Part shown: positions 1 through 11,618 of the stretch, piece after piece
How the letters are laid out: each line of letters starts with the position of its first letter
How positions within the stretch are numbered: position 1 is the stretch's first letter
Source of the DNA: Nigrospora sphaerica
Lineage: Eukaryota > Ascomycota > Sordariomycetes > Amphisphaeriales > Apiosporaceae
Direction of reading: 5' to 3'
Assembly (NCBI GenBank): GCA_018287875.1
Contig: JAGVVL010000001.1
Coordinates: forward strand, 3,844,001-3,908,000
Length of the DNA stretch: 64,000 nucleotides
The notes under the pieces: model-generated
What the model was told of the DNA's origin: nothing
The model's database searches: none
What the model saw: only the letters and a program-made list of their open reading frames with translations
Translations under genes and position numbers: made by a program

Positions 1-1718
1 TCGCCTTCGTCGAAGCTCAGGCGGTGGGCAGTCGGCGCCTGGAGGCCACCAGTGCCTCCGTAGTCCGTTTCAGCCTGCTCGAAAGCTGGGAAGTGGTTGC
101 TCCCATGGCTCCTCTGGGAGGCATGGTTACTGCGCGGCGTGTGGAGACCCTGGCCATCTGGGTACAAAGATTCAGTTCCGGGAGGTGTTGCCGTATTGTC
201 GTCGTAGGCCAGGTTCCCTGCATAGCCACCACTGAAGAGTCCCAAATCCTGGCCTGCGTAGTCGCTGTCGCTGCTCGGCTCTTCTGCAAGGTTGGGGAGG
301 GTCGGCTGCAGGGCAACCTCGGGTTGGCTGAAGTACGGGAATGCAACGCCGCCGGTACTTAGTCGACGGTCGTCCTCGTCTGCCTGCTGCATGGCCATTA
401 GTCCGGCGGCTGCCTCGGGATCGCTCTCGTCTCCGTCGTCTTCGGGGTACGAGTATGGGTTCTGAGAGTGGTTGCGGTTGAGGGTCGAAGCATTCGACGA
501 GTACCGGTTCACGCCAGCGGTGTCGTCTTGGTTGTCGACCGTCGTGGCTGTCGAGCGGTAACTGGCAGTCGATGTTAAGCGGCGCAGGTTCTGCAAGTCG
601 CCGTCGGCAAACCCGCCATCGCGTGTATCCAAGGGCGTAGGCCGGTGCCGGTATGAACCGCTGCCTCTATTGAGTTCGGCCTCGATGTCCTCCATTATGT
701 CATCCTGCGTGATGTTCTCGGATGCTGGCCGTTGTTTATAGCCAGCCCCATTCGTCCCCCAATAGCCTTCCGCAGCGCCGTTGTCGTTGGGTCGACTGGG
801 CAGAGGAGCGTTGGTTGGGTGTCTTTGCAAGCCAGGCGACATGAGCTGCGGCGCCGATGGCGAAGAGAGGGGCGATGCTTGCGAATTCGACCTCGAGGTA
901 CGGGTAAGGAAGGAATGAGGGTCTTGCGCCGAGTAGTTGGGCCCTACGGGGATCTGCGAATGGACGGGGTAAGGTGTCTGCGACGGCGACTGGGGCGGAT
1001 AAGGCGGCGCTGCCGGTGGGCTCGCGGAGCTGCTGTTGGTGTAGTATTGCAGGTAGGACGAGTGGTCGTAGGAAGCGTACGATGTGGGGGTGCCGGGCAC
1101 TTGGGCGGACGCAGCATAGGTGGGCTGCGATTGATAGTACGGCGACGTAGGCGAGGTGTATCCTGGTTGACTGCTACTGTAGCCGCCGTATCCCGAGTAC
1201 GTCGACTGTCTCTGAGGGACGGCCGGTGGGGACGATGGATTGTTGGTATAGGCCGCGGGATTGTAGGGGGCGGGTGTATAGTTGGTTGTGCCGGTTGGGC
1301 TGTAGGGCGTTGCGCTCTGGGGCCTGTACTGGTTCGCCGAAGGATGCGGGTGGTAAGGCAAGTTCTGGGACTGTGAACGTCCAACAAAAGACTGCGGGTT
1401 GTATGTCGTAGGCGTCGCCGGCGTCTGCGCAGCGTACTGGTGCTGGTATCCCGCCATGGCGACGCCAGAGTTCGCACTCGATCCGTAGTCGGGACGGCTC
1501 GTCCCGGTTGGGCTGGCCATGAAGAGCTCGTCCTCGGTCTCGAGGCCTCTCGTATTCACCGGCGGCGGGTAAGACGGCTGTCGGGCGGCAGGCGATTCAA
1601 AGGCAGCAGAGTCGTCGCCGCTATTGAAGCTCGGCCGCCGCGAGAGGTCCTGGTTTCCGGTGGGATACTGCACGGGTGGCACATGGCCGTACCGGCGCTC
1701 GTCGCCGCGAAAGGACAT
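1..1718 (-). CDS. Rho1 guanine nucleotide exchange factor, Rom2-like (N-terminal part, runs off the window)
   Basis: The minus strand is open without a stop from an ATG at 1718 down to base 1, giving 572 codons of an incomplete protein. It begins MSFRGDERRYGHVPP and is then dominated by Pro, Ser, Tyr and Gln with SPT/SPS-type phosphorylation-like sites, an acidic patch (ITQDDIMEDIEAEL, around residue 350) and a segment YSYPEDDGDESDPEAAAGL. From memory, this N-terminal layout matches the disordered region of filamentous-fungal Rom2-type RhoGEFs, which activate Rho1 for cell-wall integrity signalling. The catalytic DH domain, PH domain and C-terminal CNH domain would lie beyond the left edge and cannot be checked. 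The start is chosen because it is the first ATG of the long frame and lies close after in-frame stops. No intron is needed. The family assignment is moderate; that a real coding frame exists is near certain. Confidence 0.62.
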   Translation of the reverse strand, partial: MSFRGDERRYGHVPPVQYPTGNQDLSRRPSFNSGDDSAAFESPAARQPSYPPPVNTRGLETEDELFMASPTGTSRPDYGSSANSGVAMAGYQHQYAAQTPATPTTYNPQSFVGRSQSQNLPYHPHPSANQYRPQSATPYSPTGTTNYTPAPYNPAAYTNNPSSPPAVPQRQSTYSGYGGYSSSQPGYTSPTSPYYQSQPTYAASAQVPGTPTSYASYDHSSYLQYYTNSSSASPPAAPPYPPQSPSQTPYPVHSQIPVGPNYSAQDPHSFLTRTSRSNSQASPLSSPSAPQLMSPGLQRHPTNAPLPSRPNDNGAAEGYWGTNGAGYKQRPASENITQDDIMEDIEAELNRGSGSYRHRPTPLDTRDGGFADGDLQNLRRLTSTASYRSTATTVDNQDDTAGVNRYSSNASTLNRNHSQNPYSYPEDDGDESDPEAAAGLMAMQQADEDDRRLSTGGVAFPYFSQPEVALQPTLPNLAEEPSSDSDYAGQDLGLFSGGYAGNLAYDDNTATPPGTESLYPDGQGLHTPRSNHASQRSHGSNHFPAFEQAETDYGGTGGLQAPTAHRLSFDEG

Positions 1719-4700
1719 GATTTGGCCTAGGCTTGTCTGGACGCCAGACACGGGCAAAGAGACGGCGCAGCGGCGGCGGGGTCGAGATTAGCGGTAGCCG
1801 GCAGAGTCCAGTTCTAACGGGCGCTCGCAGTCGCCTTCGTCTTTTCGTCTTTCGCCTGTCGTCTATCGGGTCGGAGGCGCAGTCGGTGAGTCAATCGAGG
1901 TGACGCGCCGCGGAGTCAAGTCAACGCCCGGGCAGCAGGCGGCCGTGTCGCATTGATTCCCTAGGACGGCGAAGGTGGTGAGAAGGTTGGTTGTCGCCCT
2001 CCCCCTCCTCTTCGTCGTCGTCGCCGAAGTCGTCGTAGTCCTCTGGCTGCCAAGAGGTGGAGTCCGGGTTGTGGTTTGGACGGGAGCCACAGCGGTCGTG
2101 TGTAGGTACGAAGCAGCCGTAGCTGTCGGGTGAGCCGGTCGCTGGCGTGCTGGGTCGTCGGTCGCGACAGGAGGCAATGAAACGTGCCAAATACTTTCTC
2201 CACCCCCGCTTTGAATAAACGCAAACGGGCACGCAGCGGGTGTAGGTCGTGGTGTCAAAAAAGGGCGAGCAAGAGTGTCGTCGGCACGAGTTTCTACGGG
2301 CGTGGCAGAGTCCTCCGGCAGGCAGTAAGGCTCGAGTAGGGTAGGGAAGGCGAGGTCAGACGTCGATCCAGTGGGAAACGTCCTTGGACATGGATGTCAG
2401 GCCTCCAAGCAAGTCCAAGTTGGGAGGGATGGGATACATGGTGGAACGTACAAGGTGGGAAGGACTCGGCGGCGGGGTTTCCAGCCGGCGTTTGTTGGCC
2501 TGGCGCTTTCCCCTCGTCACATCCAAACCTGCCACTCTGGTCTCGACCCAGACGTGAGGTAGCCAGCCCACCTCTCACTACCGCTGCTTTTCCTTATTCT
2601 CCCTACTTGTTACCGCCTGCTTGCAAGAACTATTGACCTTGTGTATGTGCATACATCTCTGTACCTAGGTATACATGTGTTTGTATGTGTGGAATATCGC
2701 CCAGGTACCTGTCCGCCAGTTGGGTTGCGTCCGTCCAAAAATGTGGGAATTGGACATGGGCTTGGCCGAACCTTTTATCACTCCATCAAAGCCCGTCCTG
2801 CCCATTCTCTGGGACTACATCGACTGGGCGCCGCCTCTCATACGCCTTGCCTCGCGTCCGATGCCAGAATAGGTGTGTACATTGTAAAGGAGCGCTCTCG
2901 CTCTCGTATGGACGCTTGAAGCTGGGCTACAGCAGAGGAAAGGCCCGAGTTTGGCCCGTCCCATAGCTACTACTCTGGCACATCAAGAGAGGTCCCCTGC
3001 TCCAAGTAGCTACCTACCTACGTACCGTGAGCAAACTACTTCCCCCCCGGTTCTGTACCTCTCTCTCGTCAGGGTATGCGTAATGGAGTGCATAGGTAGG
3101 CCGGTAGGCAAAACAGGTAATAGGCATCCCATATCGGTACTAACACGACCGACCCTGATTAGGACTGGAGCAGGTTAGCACGGCGAGGCGGCAACCCGAC
3201 GATCAGCGAAGACCCATGAAGGGAAGGGTCCTCTGTCCTGGTGATGTGGGCGGGCAAGGAACATGGGAGCTGAGGCCCCGGATTGGTTAAAGTCTGGTTC
3301 TCACCACGGAATCACCCAAACCTACAAACCGCATGCTACTGTATACATGTTATGGGGTGCTTACATTGATACAGCCTCCACCTGGCTGCGGCGCAGACAG
3401 GCGGCGATGACGCAGAGTGCAAGGCGCGCACAGCACAACGCCGCCATGCCCCTCCTCCCATATCACTACGAGTCAGCCTGGCTGCGACATGACGGGCGCG
3501 CCTGTACCTACATTCGCCTGCTTCAACACTGCGTTACGTACTTCCAACATTCGATACGGGGCGGGAATCAGTTGTTCGGACGTGCGACTACGCCCCGAAA
3601 AGAGTTGGGCAAAGTTCATCGGCTCCGGGTCGCGTTAATGAGTGGGTTGAAGTGGGCGACTGCCAATTCCCCGCTACTACTGTCTCTATGTGTGAAACGG
3701 GCAGCCTTGGTCCTGCCCGGTCACCCGTTTCGTCCGTCCTATTGCAAGCTGTGCGCTGGGAAACAGGCAGCGTCAAGCATATGTTTCTTCTCCCCCCCTC
3801 GTATCTCTTAGCGGATTGTCCCTGGATGGCCGGAAGCTGGGCAGAACATGCATCCATATGACAACGGCGGGACATGGCCGTGATATATGCACTTCGCAGC
3901 TTATGCCGATAGCCAAGTGTGAGCATCGCGGTGCAATGGCCCAGACGGACTTGGTGACAGGCCTACGAAGGCAAGCAATCGCTTTTCCGTGCGAGGTGGA
4001 CGGTACGGTACCTATTGACCACTACGTTGGAGATCCCGATCCCTAGGTCATCGTATCTTTCGGCCCGCGCGCGTGCTACGCCAGCCACCAGTGTCGATGA
4101 AGAGTACCCTCGTGCAAAGACACAGAAGCATAACGGGCGTGCATTCATCCGGCAACTGGCTCACCTACCCAGTTGCCGTCACATACCTCCCGGCACCTGT
4201 CGGCACAGGCCGTTGAAGCTCAGGGAAATACCGGATGGGACGGTTTCGGTGCGTAGGGCTTTCGGCCTCGCGGTACCCCTCGGGCTGCTAAAACGCATCG
4301 GATTCATAGTGGGATCTCAAAAAGTGTTTACTTATCGTATCCCTGCGAGAGCGACGTAACGCCGGGGCGCCCGCTGGCTTTTGGCAGTTTCTTCCGTCGC
4401 GGCACGCCAATCTGGGCCTTCCGCAACTTCTGCGACATGATCCCCGACGCAGCTTTTCCACTGATGGTAGCTTGCCAGGCTGCTGGATAAGCAGCCTGTC
4501 ATACACAGCAGAGAAGTTGGCGACACACGTACCCGTAATGGCGCCATGGGCAGCTTGGCAGGTAGCATCACATTTGGGAAACTTGGGTCGATAAGTTAGC
4601 GGGACATTGGCAGTTCAGGGTCAAGGGAAGAATCTGGGAAAAGCTGAACGGGTACTGTTTCATCAGCAGGGTCGACCAAGAAGTTACACGTGGCAGTGGT

Positions 4701-6162
4701 AGGGCTGGGACACCGTGGGGATGAGGCCGGACCCTTACACAGTAAGTCATGTAGGATAGAAGGCTTCTGTCAGGAATTGTTTATTGAAAAAGTCCACCTG
4801 GCCGTCTCCGGCTGATTGAAACCCGTCTTGGTACCGATGGGGTGTGGAAAGCTAAGAGACCTGGCCAATATATATACCAAGTGGGAAGCACATGTGAGGG
4901 CGTTACCCCAAGTATCTTGAGTTGGACGATGGGTAGGGTAGTGATGGAGGGATACAGGGTAGGGGCGTCCTCATTTCGTCTCTGGACTTCGTATACCGTC
5001 CACCAGGCTGGCCAGTGATGTCGGGGGCAACTTCGGTGGTGGCAGGACTAAACAAGTCGGTGTCGCAGATTATGGCACTGATTCCAGCTGTAGAACAGCC
5101 CGGGGCGAAGGATATAAGCAGCTCTATCATTGGGGCTTCTATCATTAGGTTCTGAGTGCATTTGAATGGAGGTGCTTACGTAGTACGCATCGTAACCGCA
5201 GCGGGAACGCATGGGATTCGGTGCTCCGTGCAGACCGGCTTCCGACCTACCTAGCTCCTGAGTACAAAGATACCTCTAAAATAGCCCCAGAGGCCTTGGA
5301 AGGACTAGGTAAGTAGGGAACGGATCTGACGAGAGATCTCGAGCTTCCAACTCTTCAGACCTCCATTACAAATACCCCACACGGGTTAGAACCTTTTGAC
5401 TAAGGTAGGCAGGCTGGTTTGCTGAGGGCGCAAAAGGGGCTATTTGGATGGCCATCGAATGGCGGAGCTGCCAAAGCCAGCCACCTTCGCTACCTTCGTG
5501 CGCGACGGACCAAATGCCGCCCGCGAGGAGCACTCCGCTCTTCACGGCTCGAAAGTGGTTAACTGGCCCACGGGCCGCCTGCCGAGTTTCCGTTGGCGAG
5601 GTCGAAGCCCTCGCCTGGTACTTTACGTAGTAGTTGCTCCCGGGGTACCTCTTCTCAAGTACAAGTACGTAGCTTGGCTGAGAGTGGATACAGCGGGAGG
5701 CGATACTAGTTGTAGATGGTTACCCAGGGCCATTGAGCCGTACGGCGTGCGACGACGGCTTTGCGGGAACTCGGGTGCTTCTGCATGCCTCGGCCTAGCG
5801 TTGGCTTCCAGTGTACGATGTGCCACTCACTATACGGAGTTCGGCGGTCTCATGGCCGAGCCTCGCTTTCCGATGACGACCCATCCCATCCAGGGTGCTA
5901 GGTGGGGGTTGCGGCATAGAACCCCTCCATCGCCTACGTGATTCGGCAGCAAGCTTGCTGCACCTACGTCCGGAGGCTCGGAGAACCCGCACAAGCAACA
6001 AGTACGAGTGAGCCCCTCTCGCCTCCTCCCAATTCTGTGAGCTTCTATCCCTCTTCTACCTCTCTCTCACTCTCTTCACTCCCCGTCGTTGAACTGAACT
6101 GGAACATCACCATCACCACCAACAACATATCAATTTCCAACACCACACTACCAACTGTCAAA
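1719..6162. other. Gene-free interval (Rom2-like leader/promoter and SOD1 upstream region)
   Basis: About 4.4 kb separates the starts of two divergent genes. Open frames here are short, overlap one another on both strands and show no conserved motif or coherent codon use, so I call none. The first 600 bp next to the RhoGEF start is probably its leader and promoter. Short near-palindromic TACCTA/TAGGTA runs recur (around 2664-2675, 3009-3025, 5250-5257). No tRNA-like fold or transposon terminus was seen. Confidence 0.5.
6013..6090 (+). promoter_or_regulatory. CT-rich leader tract upstream of SOD1
   Basis: A pyrimidine-rich stretch (CCTCTCGCCTCCTCCC, then TCTCTCTCACTCTCTTCACTC) lies 75-150 bp before the SOD1 ATG and is followed by an A/C-rich leader (CAACACCACACTACC). 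CT blocks just upstream of the transcription start are typical of strongly expressed filamentous-fungal genes. The exact start site is not visible. Confidence 0.4.
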
Positions 6163-7119
6163 ATGGTCAAGGCTGGTAAGTCCGCTTTTTTGTCCCCCCC
6201 TCCTTGTGGCCTTGCCTTCCTGGCTTTCCGAATGACCGGGCCGTCGGTAAGCATGATTGCGTGGGTTTTGGCCATTGGCGAACGACCTTGAGGGACAATC
6301 TACGGGGGTTTTCTGCCACCCTGATGGCCGACGCTGTCGGCCTGGCTCTGCTACAGCACCAATCCCAGGGCTGTCCCCGATGCCATGTGTCGCCCCTGCC
6401 TGCCACTTCCCCGACGAGCCTCGTGCCGTTGCCCCCTCTCTCTCCAGTCCTGCAAGACGGTACTAACGGGTTTACCCGCTGTCTAGTCGCTGTCGTCCGT
6501 GGTGACTCCAAGGTCACCGGTACCGTTACCTTCGAGCAGGCCTCTGAGTCGGCCCCTACCACCGTCTCATGGGACCTGACTGGCCATGACGCCAACGCCA
6601 AGCGTGGCATGCACATCCACACCTTCGGTGACAACACCAACGGCTGCACCTCGGCCGGCCCCCACTGTGCGTTCCAATCCACCAGGCGGAAATAGGATCA
6701 GGGCAGATATAAGAACATGTGAACTGACGATGCTCTTCAGTCAACCCCCACGGCCAGACCCACGGTGCCCCTACCGACGAGAAGCGCCACGTTGGTGACC
6801 TCGGCAACATTGAGACGGATGCCCAGGGCAACTCGAAGGGCTCGGTCCAGGACCCTCTTATCAAGCTCATTGGCCCCGAGAGCGTCATTGGCGTAAGTTC
6901 GGAAGCCGACTGGTTTATTCGGTGGTTGCTGATATGAAATATAGCGCACTGTTGTCTGCCACGCCGGTACCGATGATCTCGGCAAGGGCGACAACGAGGA
7001 GTCTCTGAAGACCGGCAACGCCGGTGCCCGCCCCGCCTGTGGTACGTTCGGCCGCCCTGTGTCTTATGTGCTTGCTGTAAGCTAACGTTTCCCTAGGCGT
7101 CATTGGTATCGCCAACTAA
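6163..7119 (+). CDS. sod1: Cu/Zn superoxide dismutase, five exons
   Basis: Joining 6163-6175, 6487-6666, 6741-6892, 6945-7041 and 7097-7119 gives a 154-residue cytosolic Cu/Zn superoxide dismutase, the usual fungal length. It converts superoxide to oxygen and hydrogen peroxide. All metal ligands are present: His47, His49, His64 and His121 for copper, His64, His72, His81 and Asp84 for zinc. The Cys58-Cys147 disulfide pair and the substrate-guiding Arg144 are also there. The GMHIHTFGD and [15 protein letters not shown] signatures are intact. The first exon codes only MVKA plus one base and is followed by a 311 bp intron, much longer than the other three (52-74 bp). All introns are GT-AG. There is no signal peptide. 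Family assignment is certain; every exon joint keeps phase. Confidence 0.97.
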
Positions 7120-8126
7120 ATGCATACTGTCGTTTGTACCGATGGCGGAGATTTGGTTTGGCAAAGATGACCGCACTAGGCGGCAGTGCCACGGCATTTC
7201 CTCATACCGAGACAGGCCCGATGTAGGGTGAATTGGAAAACGGCGATGTCTACGGGCAAAGCAAATGAATATTATGACAAAATGCCTGGTATGCGCAGTA
7301 CACTGTGGCCCTCTTCCAGACAAGTTATAAATTGTGCATGCGTCAGTTGCCCCAAAATTGCGCGTGGCGTTCATGTCACTTGCCGTGGGTATATTTGGGT
7401 AACAGCATGCCGGCAAGCTGTATGCCTCCGCCTCGGCCATCCCGTATTAACCGCCGCTAGGGCATCTTGACCTTGACGCGCGCATTCATTCCAATGGCAC
7501 GGACTGTGGCACACTGGAATGCAGACAGTGCTATTGTAGTCGAGCAAACCGCCGGTATCCAATAGAGCAAGCTAGCTGTCTGCGAGGAGCTCGGCAATGA
7601 GGTGGAGAGTACCCAGGGGCCTGTAAGCCGGGCAGGACCTGTGATGTCTGCCTTTTTCTTTCCCTAAAGACTTCAGTCAACACTCACAGTCCGTCTGGTC
7701 CTACATTAGCATGAGATTGTAGTCACATGTATGGAAGGTGAAAGTACCAAACCCTAGGACACCTACCTCTCTAGCTAAAGTTCGTGATGGTGAACAATAG
7801 ATCCGTACTAAGCTAAGAGATACTGGGCGTGAACAAATGGAGTGGCACTCGTCCCGGTATTTCAATGGTTGGCGTCCATGCATCGACCCGTCCATTCCCC
7901 GCTGGATCCCGTTTCGTCAATGAGCCGCCCGCCGAGGACCCTTATGAGCTCACATTAGCCCCACAAAACCTGGGAAAGCACACGACATCAGTTCGAGGAA
8001 GCTCACCATCTGGCCTCTAGGTCCTTTGCTACTTGAACCTCCCCAGAACATCAGACTCAACCTCTCTTCCTCTCCACTACCCAACTCCTACTCTACAAAA
8101 ATACATAGCCCGAATCGGTTTTTATA
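7120..8126. other. Intergenic: SOD1 3' region and Tudor-SN promoter
   Basis: No gene is visible. AT-richer sequence around 7260-7290 (AATGAATATTATGAC) could hold SOD1 polyadenylation signals. The right end (8030-8125) is CT- and A-rich (AACCTCTCTTCCTCTCCAC) and looks like the transcribed leader of the Tudor-SN gene. Confidence 0.4.
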
Positions 8127-8470
8127 GTAAGTGTGTTTTGGGTCTCTTTTCTTCGTTGCCACACCCCCTGGGCCAGGGAAGGTCTGGCAGTTCAGGTCCA
8201 TCAAGCAACCACCGATTTGGCCCTTACCGAATTCCCAACCTCCACCATACTCTTCATTCTCCCAGCAACAAGTCGCCTTTCCTTGAGCTGCGTGCCTCAT
8301 CTCCCACATCATGAGAGGGAGATACTGCGCCGCGCTCGGGGAGGGACCGACAGCGCTCCACTTAGCCATCCTGCACCCGCTGCCATATGAGCGCAGACAC
8401 CGCCTCAGTGCCCCCCCCCAGTAGCCATTGACCCCAAATTGGTCCCAGCATTGCTAACGATATCAGCTAG
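8127..8470 (+). other. Probable 5'-UTR intron of the Tudor-SN gene
   Basis: A strong donor GTAAGT at 8127 and an acceptor at 8469-8470, preceded by the branch-like GCTAAC at 8453-8458, bracket a 344 bp non-coding stretch that ends 75 bp before the Tudor-SN ATG. The bracketed sequence codes for nothing recognisable. This is inferred from splice signals only. Confidence 0.5.
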
Positions 8471-8545
8471 GGGCTTGAAGCATTGACAGTCCACTCATTC
8501 TTGCCTTCATCTACCGGGGCGTCATCACGTCGACAAGTAATTACA

Positions 8546-11200
8546 ATGGCGGCTCCTAAGCACTTCATGGCGCAAGTCAAGTCGGTCCTGAGCGGCGACA
8601 CTCTGGTCCTGACGTCCCCCAACAACCCGACACTTGAGCGCACCCTCTCGTTGGCCTACGTGAATGCGCCTCACCTTAGAAAGGAGGGCGATGAGCCTTT
8701 TGCCTTCCCGTCCCGGGAGTTCCTGAGGACATTGGTGCTCAGCAAGCCCGTCAAGTGCAGCATCTTGTACAGCGTGCCTTCCGGGCGGGAGTACGGCACT
8801 GTTCAGCTCCAGGACGGCACACAGCTACCGGACGACCTCGTCAAGGCGGGGTGGGTCAAGGTTAGAGAGGACGCCGGCCGGAAAGAGGAGTCGGAAGACA
8901 TCCTGGCCCGGCTCGAGACTCTGCGCGCGCTGGAATCGCAGGCCAAGAGCGAGGGCAAGGGTCTACATGCCGCCACGGGCGGTGTCATCGAGGTCCAGAA
9001 CGACCTCGGAACCCCCGATTTCTTCAACCAGTGGAAGGGTAAGACGGTGCCGGCCGTCGTGGAGCGTGTTTTGAGCGGAGATCGCTTGCTCTGCCGGCTA
9101 CTGCTGTCAGACAAGAAGCACCTTCAGCTCATGACTCTCGTTGCTGGCATCCGCACCCCGGCCACCGAAAGGACGAACCCGTCGTCCGGTACGACCCAGC
9201 CCGCCGAGGAGTTCGGCAATGAAGCTCGTGCCTACGTTGAGGCCCGCCTCTTACAGCGCGACGTCAAAATCGAGATGGTTGGTGTCAGCCCGCAGGGTCA
9301 GCTGGTTGGCCACGTTCTGCACCCGCGCGGAAGCATTGCCGAGTTCCTCCTGGCCGACGGCTTGGCACGATGCAACGATTTCCACTCAACCATGCTTGGC
9401 GAGAAGATGGCTGCGCTCCGGGCCGCGGAGAAGAAGGCCCAGATTGGCAAGCTTCGCCTGCATAAGAACAGCACGGTCAAGGCCACCGAGGCCAGCGCCT
9501 CCGATATGATAGTGTCCAAGATCGTCAGCGCCGACATCATCAGCGTACGGACCAAGTCAGGCGAAGAGAAGCAGGTCAGCCTGAGCTCGGTCCGGGGGCC
9601 CCGCGCCAAGGAGCCGTCCGAGGCTCCTTTCCGGGAGGACGCCAAAGAGTGGCTGCGGAAGCGGCTCATTGGCAAGCATGTGAAGGTCACCATCGACGGC
9701 CACAAGCCTGCCAGCGAAGGCTTCGAGGCTCGAGATGTAGCCACCATCACCGAAAAGGGCAAGAACGTAAACCTGCAGCTGGTCCAGGAGGGTTGGTGTA
9801 CTGTTATCCGTCACCGCAAGGACGACACGGACAGAGCACAGAACTACGATGAGCTACTGGCTGCCCAGGAGACCGCCAAGGAAGAGAAGAAGGGCATCTG
9901 GAGCGGCAAAGCCCCGAAAACCAAAAGCTACACGGATGCCTCCGAGTCGGTTCAACGAGCTAAGATCCAGCTGTCGACGCTGCAACGCCAGAAGAAGGTG
10001 CCCGGCATCGTCGACTTCTGCAAAGCAGGGTCTCGCTTCACGATTCTGATCCCCCGGGAGGGTGTCAAGCTGACCATGGTCCTGGCGGGAGTTCGTGCCC
10101 CCCGGGGCCCCCGCCTGCCTCAGGACAAGGGCGAGCCGTTTGGCCAGGAGGCCATCGACCTGGCCAACCGCCGTTGCAACCAGCGCGATTGTGAGATCGA
10201 CGTTTACGACATCGACAAAGTGGGTGGCTTCATCGGCGATCTCTACATCAACCGCGAAAGCTTTGCCAAGACCCTGGTCGAGGAAGGCCTGGCATCTGTG
10301 CACCAGTACTCGGCCGAGAAAGCCGGCAATGCGAACGAGCTGAACGCTGCCGAGAAGCGCGCCAAGGAGGGCCGTCGTGGCATGTGGCACGACTGGGACC
10401 CCTCTCAGGAGGAGGAGGCGGCGGAAGCGGAGGCGCCGGAGGAGGCTGCCACCGACACGGCGGCTACGGACAAGAAGCCTGCCGACTACCGTGAAGTCGT
10501 TGTCACCAACATCGACGCCAACGGTAAGCTCAAGATTCAAGAGATCGGCAAGGGCACCTCGGCCCTCGAGATCATGATGAACGAGTTCAAGAAGTTCCAC
10601 CTCGACTCTAAGAATAACAAGCCGCTCGCCAACCCCCCCAAGACGGGCGAATATGTGGCCGCCAAGTTTTCGGCCGACGGTCAGTGGTACCGCGCCAAGG
10701 TTCGATCCAATGATCGCACGGCCAAGGTCGCCGAGGTCGTGTATGTCGATTACGGCAACTCCGAAAAGATCCCGTGGAGCAACCTCCGTCCTCTGGACCA
10801 GCCCCAATTCTCGACGCAGAAGCTCAAGCCCCAGGCCGTCGACGCTGTGCTGTCTTTCATCCAGCTACCCACGGCGCCGGATTACTTCCGCGATGCCCTG
10901 GAGTTCATCGCCGAGGCCACCGATGGGAGAACGCTGGTCGCCAGCTTCGATTTTGTCGACACCAAGGAGGGCCTGAGCTATATCACTCTATTCGACTCAA
11001 AGGCGGGCAGCACAACCTTTGTGGACTCGATCAACAAGGAGGTGGTGGCCAACGGACACGCCATGATCCCGAAGAAGCTGAAGACCTGGGAGAGGGGCCA
11101 AGCTAGCGCCGAGGTGCTGAAGAAGCTGCGCGAGGTCGAGAGCCAGGCCAAGCAAGAGAGGCTGGGTATGTGGGAGTACGGTGACATCACGGAGGACTAG
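8546..11200 (+). CDS. Tudor-SN / SND1 multi-domain staphylococcal nuclease-like protein
   Basis: A single uninterrupted frame of 884 residues. Four staphylococcal-nuclease-like repeats follow one another, at roughly residues 5-150, 175-315, 325-475 and 490-635. Each starts with a variant of VxSVLSGDTLVL and contains an L-A-(Y/G)-V-(N/R)-A-P-like strand. A Tudor domain (about 690-770, with GQWYRAKVRSNDR and VYVDYGN) is inserted into a partial fifth nuclease fold that ends the protein. This layout defines Tudor-SN (human SND1, S. pombe Snd1), an RNA-binding protein of RNA processing, stress granules and small-RNA decay. I choose the ATG at 8546 (MAAPKHFMAQV) over an in-frame ATG at 8483, because the family starts just before the first nuclease fold and the upstream ATG probably lies in the leader after a 5'-UTR intron. 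An acidic Glu/Ala linker lies near residues 620-645. Confidence 0.95.
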   Translation: MAAPKHFMAQVKSVLSGDTLVLTSPNNPTLERTLSLAYVNAPHLRKEGDEPFAFPSREFLRTLVLSKPVKCSILYSVPSGREYGTVQLQDGTQLPDDLVKAGWVKVREDAGRKEESEDILARLETLRALESQAKSEGKGLHAATGGVIEVQNDLGTPDFFNQWKGKTVPAVVERVLSGDRLLCRLLLSDKKHLQLMTLVAGIRTPATERTNPSSGTTQPAEEFGNEARAYVEARLLQRDVKIEMVGVSPQGQLVGHVLHPRGSIAEFLLADGLARCNDFHSTMLGEKMAALRAAEKKAQIGKLRLHKNSTVKATEASASDMIVSKIVSADIISVRTKSGEEKQVSLSSVRGPRAKEPSEAPFREDAKEWLRKRLIGKHVKVTIDGHKPASEGFEARDVATITEKGKNVNLQLVQEGWCTVIRHRKDDTDRAQNYDELLAAQETAKEEKKGIWSGKAPKTKSYTDASESVQRAKIQLSTLQRQKKVPGIVDFCKAGSRFTILIPREGVKLTMVLAGVRAPRGPRLPQDKGEPFGQEAIDLANRRCNQRDCEIDVYDIDKVGGFIGDLYINRESFAKTLVEEGLASVHQYSAEKAGNANELNAAEKRAKEGRRGMWHDWDPSQEEEAAEAEAPEEAATDTAATDKKPADYREVVVTNIDANGKLKIQEIGKGTSALEIMMNEFKKFHLDSKNNKPLANPPKTGEYVAAKFSADGQWYRAKVRSNDRTAKVAEVVYVDYGNSEKIPWSNLRPLDQPQFSTQKLKPQAVDAVLSFIQLPTAPDYFRDALEFIAEATDGRTLVASFDFVDTKEGLSYITLFDSKAGSTTFVDSINKEVVANGHAMIPKKLKTWERGQASAEVLKKLREVESQAKQERLGMWEYGDITED

Positions 11201-11618
11201 AAAAGCGCGCGTGAAAGTACGCACGCACTTCTTGGTTCCGGGTTGTCCAGGCGGATAGAGATGATATAGAACCAAAAGTACATGCGACACCACGGTCAAA
11301 TCGTATTGTTGACGTGGCCGCTGAAGTGGACAGCAGGTTCCGCAGAACGAAATGATTGCCTTAATTCCATTGCCGTCCATCTTCTCCAGCTTGTAAGTGT
11401 CTTGTGTGCTTGTTCGTTCACCACAGTGAGCAGCCGGGGCAACCACAGTTCTGGTTCCATAATTGATTATAATGATAGTTCGCACATGGATTTGGACCCG
11501 GACTATCAAGTTACCCAAAGAAGCAATCATAACAGAGGGGGTTGTGGTCTTAGTTTCTCGGTAAAATAGTACGTGTACCCATGATCTATTGTATTAAATC
11601 TCCGACATAACAACAAAC
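11201..11618. other. Intergenic: Tudor-SN 3' region
   Basis: About 420 bp between the Tudor-SN stop and the tRNA, AT-richer than the coding part. I see no gene. It probably contains the Tudor-SN 3' UTR and the upstream region of the tRNA gene. Confidence 0.4.

Noticed and set aside
3263..5941. Frames of 110-182 residues between the RhoGEF and SOD1
   Set aside because: Isolated, no motif, mutually overlapping on both strands, and no splice-supported extension.
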